Origin: Elusimicrobiota bacterium | Lineage (GTDB): Bacteria; Elusimicrobiota; Elusimicrobia; UBA1565 | DNA length: 64,000 bases | Assembly: GCA_041660925.1 (NCBI GenBank) | Contig: JBAZVI010000003.1 | Span: 62,001 to 126,000 of the forward strand | Direction of reading: 5' to 3' | Part shown: positions 1 to 7,332 of the stretch, piece after piece | How the letters are laid out: each line of letters begins with the position of its first letter | Position numbering within the stretch: the first letter of the stretch is position 1 | Notes under the pieces: model-generated | Databases searched by the model: none | What the model saw: only the letters and a program-made list of their open reading frames with translations | What the model was told of the DNA's origin: nothing | Position numbers and translations under genes: made by a program

Positions 1-909
1 CCCGCGGAAGTCCTCCGCGGTCTCGCCGGGGAAGCCGACGAGGAGGTCGGTGCTGAGCGCGAGGCCGCTCACGCGCGCGCGCACGGAGCGGACCCGCGAG
101 AGGAAATCCGCGCAGGTGTAGCCGCGGCCCATCGCGGCGAGGACGCGGTCGGAGCCCGACTGCACGGGGAGGTGCAGCTGCGGGCAGACGGCGGGGATCT
201 CCGCCATCGCCGCGGCGAGGGCCTCATCGAGGAAGAGCGGATGCGGGCTCATGAAGCGCAGGCGCAGCACTCCGGGGACCTCCGCGAGCGCGCGCAGCAG
301 GTCCGCGAAGACGCGCCCCTCGCGGTCCTTCCAGCCGTTGACGGTCTGCCCGAGCAGGACGAGCTCGCGGGCTCCTCCGTCGGCCAGACGACGGGCCTCC
401 TCGAGCACCCGGTCGAGGGCGCGCGGCCGGTCGGGGCCGCGCACCGAGGGCACGATGCAGTAGGCGCAGGCGAAGCCGCAGCCGCGCGCGACGGTGAGGT
501 AGGCGGAGATCCCGGGCGGCGGGCGGACGTCCGTCGCGGCGGGACCGGCTCCGCGCTCCTCGAGCGCGCGGGCGATGAGCGCGGGCGTCTCTTCCACGGA
601 GCGGGCGCCGAGCACGAGGTCCACGAACGGGAAGCGGCGGCGTAGCTCCGGGCCGAGGCGCTCGGCCGCGCAGCCGGCCACGACCACGAGGCGGCCGGGC
701 CGCGCGGCCTTCCAGGCCTCGAGCCGGCCGACCGCCGAGACCGCGCGATGCTCGGCGTGCGCGCGGACGGTGCAGGTGTTGACGAGCACCGCGTCCGCGT
801 CGGCGAGGACGGCGCAGGGCTCGAAGCCGCGCGCGAGGAAAGGGTAGGAGAGCTCGAGCGCGTCGGCCTCGTTCATCTGGCAGCCGAAGCTCAGCACGTG
901 CAGCTTCAC
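1..909 (-). CDS. miaB: MiaB, tRNA-2-methylthio-N6-dimethylallyladenosine synthase (3' end outside window)
   Basis: Radical-SAM methylthiotransferase that adds a 2-methylthio group to isopentenyl-adenosine 37 of tRNA. The start is GTG at 909, whose bases overlap the TGA of the upstream glycosyltransferase gene (906-909). The N-terminal UPF0004 domain supplies three cluster cysteines (about residues 10, 46 and 80, the second in VNTCTVR). The radical-SAM motif CGFACAYC lies at residues 144-151, followed by VPSVRG, and GQTVNGW appears further on. The frame is open to the window edge, so 303 codons are visible and the rest of the radical-SAM domain and the TRAM domain lie outside. MiaB is preferred over RimO or MtaB because of the VNTCTVR and GQTVNGW contexts. 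Confidence 0.93.
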   Translation of the reverse strand, partial: MKLHVLSFGCQMNEADALELSYPFLARGFEPCAVLADADAVLVNTCTVRAHAEHRAVSAVGRLEAWKAARPGRLVVVAGCAAERLGPELRRRFPFVDLVLGARSVEETPALIARALEERGAGPAATDVRPPPGISAYLTVARGCGFACAYCIVPSVRGPDRPRALDRVLEEARRLADGGARELVLLGQTVNGWKDREGRVFADLLRALAEVPGVLRLRFMSPHPLFLDEALAAAMAEIPAVCPQLHLPVQSGSDRVLAAMGRGYTCADFLSRVRSVRARVSGLALSTDLLVGFPGETAEDFRG

Positions 910-2516
910 CGGGACCTCTCGTAGACGAGGAGCGCGTCGGCGGGCGTGCCCGCGGGAGCCTCTTTCCCGAGCTCGTCGCGCATCCCGTCGGGGAGGGCCT
1001 GCACCCAGCCGCGCGGACGGTAGCGCCGTGCGAGCAGGTCCCGCACCCCTTCCTCGAGCCGTCGTCCCGGGGCCGTGGCCACGAGGGTGGACGCCGGGAA
1101 AGTCGAGTAGACGAGGAAGCGCGGGGGCGCTTCACGCAGGCGCGCGAGCTCCGCCTCGGCGTCCCCCATCCCGCGCGGGAAGAGCGTGAGCGGATAGACG
1201 AAGATGTGCGGCGTGGCCCAGCGTCGGCGCGCGCGGAAATAGAGCTGGGGCTCGGAGCCGAAGACGTAGACGCGGTCGGTCTCCGCGCTGTTCTCCCGGA
1301 TGAAGTCTGCGGCGGCGCGGGCCTCGTAGAGCGGGTTCGGATAGAGGAGCCGCCGCGCGACGCGTTCGGGTCCTTCCCGGAAGTAGACGGTCGACCACGC
1401 GGCGGCCGGATAGAGCGCGGCGAGGAGTCCGATGAGCAGCGCGGCGCGCGGGAGACGGGCCGAGAGCCTCCGCACGCCGAGCGCGGCGCAGAGCGCGAGC
1501 GGCGGCGCGGCCGGCAGGAAGTAGTGCGGGAAGAGGAAGAGGCCGGTGAGCGCCCCGAGCAGCGCGGCCGCGAGCCAGAGCGCGCACAGACGCTCGAGGG
1601 GGGCGTCCTCCCCGGCGGGCCGGGCGGCGAGGCCGAAGAGCGCGAGGAGGAGCAGAGGCCAGTTCCCGAAGAGCATCTGCGGCGCGAGCGTGCGCGCGAA
1701 CCATCCGAGCTGCATGCGGGCCCCGCCCGGGACGGCGAGCAGTCCCGCGTAATCGAGGTTGCGCCGCAGGGCTTGCTCGACGAGCGCCGGGAGGCCGCCG
1801 CGCGCCAGGAAGTACGCGGCGAACGCCGCCGGGACCAGCGCCCCGCCGAGCGCGAAGGCGGCGGCGACGCGCGCGCGCGCGCCGCGCGGCGCGTGCAGGG
1901 CCGCGCACGCGCCCAGCGCGAGCGCCGCCCAGAGCGCGGTCTGCTTGGTCGCCAGCCCCGCGCCCGCGAAGAGGCCCGCGAGGAGGGCGGCGCGCGTCCC
2001 CCCGCCCTCCCACGCCTTCCGCGCCCACAGCGCGCAGAAGGCGAGCCAGGCGCAGAGGAAGACCTCCGTGTTCGCGGCGAAGGAGAAGTCGCCCATCGGC
2101 TCGGTGGAGAGGACGGCGAAGGATGCGGCCGCGCACAGCCGCGGAGCGGTCCCCCACCGTCCGGGGAGCAGGAAGAAGAGCGCGAGGAGCGTCGCGCAGC
2201 CGAAGAGCGTCGCCAGGAGCCGCGGCGCCTCCTCGTTCTCTCCGAAGAGTCCGAAGGCCGCGCGGTACAGGAAGAACACCATCGGGGGCTTCTGGTTGAA
2301 CGCGTCGCGGTAGGGCACCCCGCCCTCCGCGAGCAGGCGCGCCTGGCAGGCGTACTCTCCCTCGTCGCTCATCATCGGCAGACGCCGTCCGTGCTCGCGC
2401 AGTCCGGCGTGGAGGAGGAAGAGGAGGGCGAGGGCGGCGGGGACGAGGAACCGGGCGGTGCGTCGGGCCGCGGCGGCAGCGTCCGCGGGGGCGGACGATG
2501 CTTGTTTTTGTAACAT
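906..2516 (-). CDS. Membrane glycosyltransferase, GT39/ArnT-like (PMT_2)
   Basis: A 536-residue polytopic membrane protein. Its first periplasmic loop has the acidic motif SDEGEY (about residues 50-55), followed by NQKPPMVFFLY, the pattern of lipid-linked-sugar glycosyltransferases in the PMT_2/ArnT family. About ten hydrophobic segments follow, then a soluble C-terminal part of about 150 residues. The acceptor and donor cannot be read from sequence; lipid or protein glycosylation is the family role. The start ATG at 2516 lies inside the motif shared with two other promoters. A TAAAAT box (2531-2526) sits 9 nt upstream, so the mRNA is predicted to have almost no leader. It overlaps miaB by 4 nt and is probably cotranscribed with it. 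Confidence 0.8.
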   Translation of the reverse strand: MLQKQASSAPADAAAAARRTARFLVPAALALLFLLHAGLREHGRRLPMMSDEGEYACQARLLAEGGVPYRDAFNQKPPMVFFLYRAAFGLFGENEEAPRLLATLFGCATLLALFFLLPGRWGTAPRLCAAASFAVLSTEPMGDFSFAANTEVFLCAWLAFCALWARKAWEGGGTRAALLAGLFAGAGLATKQTALWAALALGACAALHAPRGARARVAAAFALGGALVPAAFAAYFLARGGLPALVEQALRRNLDYAGLLAVPGGARMQLGWFARTLAPQMLFGNWPLLLLALFGLAARPAGEDAPLERLCALWLAAALLGALTGLFLFPHYFLPAAPPLALCAALGVRRLSARLPRAALLIGLLAALYPAAAWSTVYFREGPERVARRLLYPNPLYEARAAADFIRENSAETDRVYVFGSEPQLYFRARRRWATPHIFVYPLTLFPRGMGDAEAELARLREAPPRFLVYSTFPASTLVATAPGRRLEEGVRDLLARRYRPRGWVQALPDGMRDELGKEAPAGTPADALLVYERSR

Positions 2517-2530
2517 CGGTCTGTTATTTT
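2502..2530 (+). promoter_or_regulatory. Promoter of the 2538 gene with shared TTGTTT-NN-GTAACA motif
   Basis: The -35 is TTGTTT (2502-2507) and the -10 is TATTTT (2525-2530), with a 17-nt spacer that begins TTGTAACATCG. The first 17 nt of this unit recur exactly upstream of the kelch surface-protein gene near 31889. The predicted start point is about 2537, at the GTG/ATG of the gene. On the opposite strand a TAAAAT box (2531-2526) overlaps this -10, so the two divergent promoters occupy nearly the same bases. Confidence 0.6.
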
Positions 2531-2537
2531 ACTAAAC

Positions 2538-3362
2538 GTGATGCGCATCGCGCGGCTCGTCGTCGCCCTTCTCTGCGTCCCTGCGTTCCTGCGCGCCCAG
2601 AATGCGGATCCCAGGACCGCCCGCGGAGGGCAGGTCGTGCGCGAGCGCACGCACGGTTCCGGCGAGGCCGAAGCCGTTCCCTACCAGGAGCCCAACGTCG
2701 GAGGAGGTTCGTCCGCTCCCCTTTCCCCTCCCGGCGGAGGGTCCTCCGAAGGGGATCCCGGAGGCGACGGAGAACGCACCGCCGTGCCCGACGCCCCCGA
2801 AGGCGGGGCTCCGGACGCCTCGGCGGCGGGAGCGAACCCCTCCGGCAAAGGGTCCGAGAACGTGGACGGCGGTCCGGACGGCGGGCTCTCCGGCCCCGAC
2901 GAGACTCCCCCGGGCGGCCTCGAGGGCGAGGAGACGCCGCCGAGCGGGGAGAAGCCCGATTTCCGCAGGCCCCCCGGTCAGACGACGTTCATCCAGGGCG
3001 AGGACCTTCCCGACGAGGATCCGGAGTCTTCCAAGTCCCTCGTCGACGTGAAGCCGGCGGCGCCGTCGAAGAAGGCCCGGAAGTCGACGGCCATCGCGTC
3101 CGAGGACCCGGACTCCGCCGCGCAGGACGAGGAGGTTCCGGCGAAGAAGAAGGCGGTCTCCGTCGCCAAGGCGCCGAAGGCTCCCTCCGCGAAGAAGAGC
3201 AAGGTCCGCAAGCCCGCCGCGAAGGCCGCCGCCAAGCCGGAGCCGTCGGCGAAGCTCGACGTCGTCAACGGCGACGTGCCCCTCCCCAGGAAGCAGAAGG
3301 AGAAAGGAGAGCCTCCTTTCCCCTCCGTTCCTCTCACGCCGCTGACGCCGCAGATCCCCTGA
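2538..3362 (+). CDS. Secreted Pro/Gly- and Lys/Ala-rich low-complexity protein
   Basis: Function not recognised. Translation can begin at GTG 2538 or ATG 2541; both lie 7-10 nt after the -10 box. A signal peptide (MRIARLVVALLCVPAFLRAQ) is followed by about 150 residues rich in Gly, Pro, Glu and Ser. From about residue 170 the chain becomes Lys/Ala/Pro/Ser-rich, resembling a histone-H1 tail. No globular domain is evident. The gene is divergent from the glycosyltransferase gene and convergent with aspA, 9 nt away. A polycation-rich secreted protein could bind polysaccharide, teichoic-acid-like polymers or DNA, but that is speculation. Confidence 0.6.
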   Translation: MMRIARLVVALLCVPAFLRAQNADPRTARGGQVVRERTHGSGEAEAVPYQEPNVGGGSSAPLSPPGGGSSEGDPGGDGERTAVPDAPEGGAPDASAAGANPSGKGSENVDGGPDGGLSGPDETPPGGLEGEETPPSGEKPDFRRPPGQTTFIQGEDLPDEDPESSKSLVDVKPAAPSKKARKSTAIASEDPDSAAQDEEVPAKKKAVSVAKAPKAPSAKKSKVRKPAAKAAAKPEPSAKLDVVNGDVPLPRKQKEKGEPPFPSVPLTPLTPQIP

Positions 3363-3377
3363 CGGTCCTCGTCAGGG
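3357..3377. terminator. Hairpin between convergent genes
   Basis: An 8-bp perfect stem (CCCTGACG / CGTCAGGG) with loop GTCCT spans the stop codons of the 2538 gene and aspA. No clear U-run follows on either strand, so it may be a weak bidirectional terminator or an mRNA 3'-end stabiliser. Confidence 0.45.
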
Positions 3378-4754
3378 CTTCTCTCGAAGATACGGGTCGG
3401 TGAGCTCGTCGAATTCCCGCGCGCTCAGGAGGCCGCGCTCGAGCACGAGGTCCCGTACGCCGCGGCCGCGCCGCAGAGCGTCCTTGAAGACGTCGGCCGC
3501 GCGCGCGTAGCCGATGCGGGGGTTGAGGAGCGCCGCGAGCGACGGTGTCCGCTCCGCGTTCGCGCGGCAGCGCGCGGCGTCGGCCTCGATGCCCCGCAGG
3601 CAGCGCTCCTCCACCGAAGGCAGGAAGTTCAGGAAAAGGCCCATCGTGTCGAGCAGGTCGTAGGCGGTGAGCGGCGTCATCACGTTGAGGTCGAGCTGTC
3701 CCGCCTGGGCCGCGAGGCCGACGGAGAGGTCGCGGCCGACCGCCTGGAAGCAGAGCATGGAGAGTCCCTCGAGCAGCGCCGGGTTGCTCTTCCCCGGCAT
3801 GATCGAGGAGCCCGGCTGGACCGCGGGCAGGCGCAGCTCGCCGAGGCCTGCGACCGGGCCCGAGGCGAGCAGTCGGAGGTCGCCCGAGATGCGGATGAGC
3901 TCGAGCGCGAGCTCGCGCAGGGCGCCGGAGAGGGCCGTGAAGGGCTGATGGCTCTGCAGGCCGAAGCGCATGTCCCGAGCGGGCTTGAGCGCGAGGCCCG
4001 TCGAGCGCGCGAGCGCGCGCACGGCCCGGCGGCGGAAGCCGGCGGGCGTGTTCGCACCCGTCCCCGCCGCGGTCCCCCCCAGCGGGACGTCCTCGAGGAG
4101 CCGCGCGCGCCGTGCGAGCTCCGAGGCGCACGCACGGACCGCCGCGGCGTAGGCCGCGAACTCCTGTCCCAGGGAGATCGGCACCGCGTCCTGCAGGTGC
4201 GTGCGCGCGGCCTTGCGGACCCTGCGGAACTCCCGCGCTTTGACGGCGAGGGAATCGGCGAACGCGTCGAGGACCGCGCACAGCGCCGTCGTCTGCCGCA
4301 GTGCGGCGACGCGCAGGGCGGTCGGGAAGGTGTCGTTGGTGCTCTGCGACATGTTCACGTGGTCGTTGGGGTGGAGGGCGGCGTAGTCCCCCCGCCGGCG
4401 GCCGAGGCGCTCGAGCGCGCGGTTGGCGAGGACCTCGTTGACGTTCATGTTGAAGGAGGTTCCGGCGCCCGCCTGGTAGACGTCGACGACGAACTGGCCG
4501 GCGAGCGCTCCCGCGACGACCTCGTCGCAGGCGCGGACGATCGCGCGCGCGCGCCGCGCGTCGAGCGCCCGGCACTCCCGGTTCGCCACCGCGCAGGCCC
4601 TCTTCACTTCGGCGTAGGCGCGCACGAGCGAGGGGTGCGCGCGCAGACCCGAGACCGGGAAGTTCTCGAGGGCGCGCAGGGTCTGGATCCCGTAGTAGGC
4701 CGAGGCCGGGACGCGGCGCTCGCCGAGGGTGTCTTTCTCGATCCGAGTTTTCAT
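3372..4754 (-). CDS. aspA: Aspartate ammonia-lyase (fumarase/aspartase superfamily)
   Basis: A 460-residue enzyme predicted to deaminate L-aspartate to fumarate and ammonia as a cytoplasmic tetramer. The superfamily signature GSSIMPGKSNP is at about residues 315-325, the mobile loop carrying the catalytic serine. NDHVNMSQSTND (130-141) and THLQDA (185-190) form the substrate site. The N-terminus YYGIQTLRALENFPVSG and the C-terminus VLERGLLS resemble aspartases more than FumC, but class II fumarase is not excluded. The signature carries Ser where the usual motif has Val (GKVNP). It is the last gene of the Bat operon, 5 nt after the preceding stop codon, an odd partner for an envelope operon. 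Confidence 0.82.
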   Translation of the reverse strand: MKTRIEKDTLGERRVPASAYYGIQTLRALENFPVSGLRAHPSLVRAYAEVKRACAVANRECRALDARRARAIVRACDEVVAGALAGQFVVDVYQAGAGTSFNMNVNEVLANRALERLGRRRGDYAALHPNDHVNMSQSTNDTFPTALRVAALRQTTALCAVLDAFADSLAVKAREFRRVRKAARTHLQDAVPISLGQEFAAYAAAVRACASELARRARLLEDVPLGGTAAGTGANTPAGFRRRAVRALARSTGLALKPARDMRFGLQSHQPFTALSGALRELALELIRISGDLRLLASGPVAGLGELRLPAVQPGSSIMPGKSNPALLEGLSMLCFQAVGRDLSVGLAAQAGQLDLNVMTPLTAYDLLDTMGLFLNFLPSVEERCLRGIEADAARCRANAERTPSLAALLNPRIGYARAADVFKDALRRGRGVRDLVLERGLLSAREFDELTDPYLREKP

Positions 4755-4759
4755 GGGGG

Positions 4760-5494
4760 TTAGATTTTCTCTAACTGGTCGGCAGGAATCCAGCCTTTCA
4801 ATCCTTCTCTTAGAACTCCTATTTCGACCCAGCCCGACGATTCACCGAGGACCGAGACGCGCCTTCCCTCGGGGACCTTGAAGCTCACGGGGGCGCTGAG
4901 CCCCGGGCCGCTGCGCACTTCAGCGTCGGCGGCGAGGATGACGCCGGGGTTCTGCACGTCCGTGAAGGCGATGAGCGCCCACCCGGCGCCGGCCGCCGCC
5001 CAGAGCAGACCGGCGCAGAGCGTCCAGGGGCGCAGGCGCGCGCGCCACTCCGGGTTCCAGAGTCCGGCCGAGAGCAGCAGCAGGAGCAGCCAGAAGCCCA
5101 GCCAGTGCAGCGCGGAGGTCTCGTCGCGGCTCAGGATGTGGAAGAGGATGAACGCGGGAGCCGGCATCCCCGCCGGGACCAGGGATTCTCCCGCGCGCTT
5201 GAGCGCGAAATCGAGGTTGTGCCGGATGTCGGAGTCTCGCGGGCTGAGCGCGAAGGCGCGCTGCCAGGAGGCGATGGCGCGGCCGAGGTCCCCCGCCTTC
5301 GCCCGGCGGTAGAAGGCGTTGCCCAGGTCGTAGCGGGCCACCGGGTCGAGCGGCTCGCGGTCGACCGCCTCCTGGTAGCGGGCGACGGCCTCCTCGTAGC
5401 GTCCGGCCTCGTAGTGCCGGGTCCCTTCGTCGATGCCGACGCGGTCGGAGGCCGCGGCGGGGAGCGCGAGCAGGAGCAGCAGGAGCGCCTTCAT
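4760..5494 (-). CDS. batE: BatE-like TPR and SH3 domain membrane protein
   Basis: A 244-residue protein. It has a signal peptide, then TPR repeats (about residues 25-110, with ARYDLGNAFYRRAKAGDLG and DIRHNLDFAL). Two transmembrane segments follow around 130-175, then a C-terminal bacterial SH3 domain (SGPGLSAPVSFKVPEGRRV, GWIPADQLEKI). The combination TPR-TM-TM-SH3 is that of BatE. The ATG at 5494 overlaps the batD stop codon by 4 nt, so translation is coupled. It presumably acts with the BatA/B/D proteins as a membrane scaffold. Confidence 0.82.
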   Translation of the reverse strand: MKALLLLLLALPAAASDRVGIDEGTRHYEAGRYEEAVARYQEAVDREPLDPVARYDLGNAFYRRAKAGDLGRAIASWQRAFALSPRDSDIRHNLDFALKRAGESLVPAGMPAPAFILFHILSRDETSALHWLGFWLLLLLLSAGLWNPEWRARLRPWTLCAGLLWAAAGAGWALIAFTDVQNPGVILAADAEVRSGPGLSAPVSFKVPEGRRVSVLGESSGWVEIGVLREGLKGWIPADQLEKI

Positions 5495-7332
5495 CGGGAG
5501 AGTTCCTCCTCGAGCGCCTTGAGCAGCGTGGCGGCCGCGTCGACGAGCGCGCCGAGATCCGAATCCGCGCCGGGCGCCGAAGGCGCGAAGCGCACGAGGT
5601 CGACTTCTTCCCAGATGCGCTTGAGTTCGTCGACGTGCCCTTCGGGGAGCTTCGGGAAGCGCTCGCGCAGCTTCCCCTGGAACTGGCGCAGGGTCAGCCC
5701 CGCGTGCGCGCAGTCGAGCTTGTCCCCGAGGTACTCTCCGAGAGCGTCGGCGAGCAGCGAGGACGCCTTCCCCGCGTCGCTCGTCCGGCGCGCCTCCTCG
5801 AGGGCGGCGAGCGCGCGCGCGAGCGCTCCGCGGAAGCGTACGCCCGCCGGGTCGCGGACGAGGCGCTCGCGGTAGAGGTGCTGCCCGAGGCAGATGAGGA
5901 AGACGATGAGCGGGACCAGGTGCACCGGCAGGGCGCGTCCGACGGCCGAGGCCGCGCGCGCGAGGCCCGGTCCGCGCGCGCCGCGCACGTGGCGGATGTC
6001 CTCCGCCACCGCGGTGATGCTCCCGCCGCGGGGCGCGGCGGCGTTCGCGAAGCCGGGCCCCGCGTCCTGCTGCGGTCCCGGCGTCACCTCGACGTCGATG
6101 GGGAGGGTCTGCGCCGAGACGTAGTCCTTGCGCTGCGGGTCGAAGTAGGAGAAGGCGATGGGCGGGATGCGCAGGCGTCCGGTGGCGCGCGCGACGAGCA
6201 CGGTCTTGAAGGCCTTCGAGCCGCGCACCCCGACGGCGTCCTTCGTGAGATTGAGCGAGTTCAGCGTGTCGTAGACGCGGAACTGCGGCAGCTCGGGCAG
6301 GGTCGGGGGCGTCAGGGATTTGAGGTTCGCGATGCCGTCGACGGTCACCGTGAGGTTGAGCGCGTCTCCGACGCGCGCCGAGCGTCGGTCCACGTCCGCG
6401 ACGGCCCGCAGCCGTCCCACCGCGCCGGAGAAGCCCGAGGGCCTCCCGTCCGGGAGGGGCCGGACGCTCAGGGAGATCGGACGCGTCTTGAGCTCCTTGG
6501 TCTGCACCGCCACCATCCCCTGGGCGAAGAAGCGCTGGAAGAAGTCCGGAGAAAAGGGGTCGGCGTTCAGCTCCTGCTGGACCTGGCAGACCACGCTGCC
6601 GGCTCCGATGTGCAGCTCTCCGGGCTGGACCGGGAAGAGGGCGACGCGGATCGTGTGCAGGATGTAGCGGCGTCCGCCCTCGACGACCTCGCGGGGCGGG
6701 TCGGGAGGCAGGTCCTCGACGAGGAACCCCTGCGTCGAGGGCGGCCGCCACTCCGCGTTGCCGAGGACGGGCACGCCCGCGTAGAAGCGCACCGTGAGCA
6801 GGACCTGCTCGTTGACGTAGGGGTCGTGCTTGTCGGCCTCGGCGGTGATGAAGAGGTCGGGGCTCGTCGCGCGCGCGTGAGCCGCCCCGGCCTGGGCCCG
6901 GGCGGGGGCGCCGGGCGGCGGAGCCGGCGCGGTCGTCCCGGGCCGCGTGACCATGACGTCGATGGGCTGGGTCTGGCGGGTGTTCGAGCCGTCGCTCGCG
7001 GTGACCGGGCCGATCGTCGCCCGTCCGGCCATGCGCGGGACCAGGATGTAGCGGTACTGCACGCTGTTGCTGACCGTGCCGTTGACGAAGGAGATGGTGT
7101 TGCTCTGGCCGAGGCCGTGCACGTTGAAGGCCGGGATGGCCGGCAGTCGGGGCTCGGGGAGGTCCGTGCGGGCGCCGCTCACCGTGACCGTCAGGACCGC
7201 CTGGTCGTCGAGGGTCATCATCCCGCGGTCGACGTTCGCCGAGAGCGCGAAGTCCCGCGGCTGCGCCGAGAGGCCGGGCGCGAAGGCGAGGAGGAGGGCG
7301 AGGAGAGGCAGAGCGCGGCGGGAGGCGTTCAC
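5491..7332 (-). CDS. batD: BatD family protein (oxygen-tolerance protein)
   Basis: A 613-residue secreted, membrane-anchored protein. A signal peptide ends near AQPRDF (about residue 25). Three or more immunoglobulin-like beta-sandwich segments follow (AVLTVTVSGARTDLPEP, QYRYILVPRMAGRATIG, YVNEQVLLTVRFYAGVPV), the typical BatD build. A transmembrane segment near residue 470 leads to a cytoplasmic alpha-helical tail of about 140 residues. Length and order match BatD. It overlaps batB/C by 4 nt upstream and batE by 4 nt downstream. The precise biochemical role of BatD is unknown; the family is tied to oxidative and envelope stress tolerance. Confidence 0.88.
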   Translation of the reverse strand: MNASRRALPLLALLLAFAPGLSAQPRDFALSANVDRGMMTLDDQAVLTVTVSGARTDLPEPRLPAIPAFNVHGLGQSNTISFVNGTVSNSVQYRYILVPRMAGRATIGPVTASDGSNTRQTQPIDVMVTRPGTTAPAPPPGAPARAQAGAAHARATSPDLFITAEADKHDPYVNEQVLLTVRFYAGVPVLGNAEWRPPSTQGFLVEDLPPDPPREVVEGGRRYILHTIRVALFPVQPGELHIGAGSVVCQVQQELNADPFSPDFFQRFFAQGMVAVQTKELKTRPISLSVRPLPDGRPSGFSGAVGRLRAVADVDRRSARVGDALNLTVTVDGIANLKSLTPPTLPELPQFRVYDTLNSLNLTKDAVGVRGSKAFKTVLVARATGRLRIPPIAFSYFDPQRKDYVSAQTLPIDVEVTPGPQQDAGPGFANAAAPRGGSITAVAEDIRHVRGARGPGLARAASAVGRALPVHLVPLIVFLICLGQHLYRERLVRDPAGVRFRGALARALAALEEARRTSDAGKASSLLADALGEYLGDKLDCAHAGLTLRQFQGKLRERFPKLPEGHVDELKRIWEEVDLVRFAPSAPGADSDLGALVDAAATLLKALEEELSR

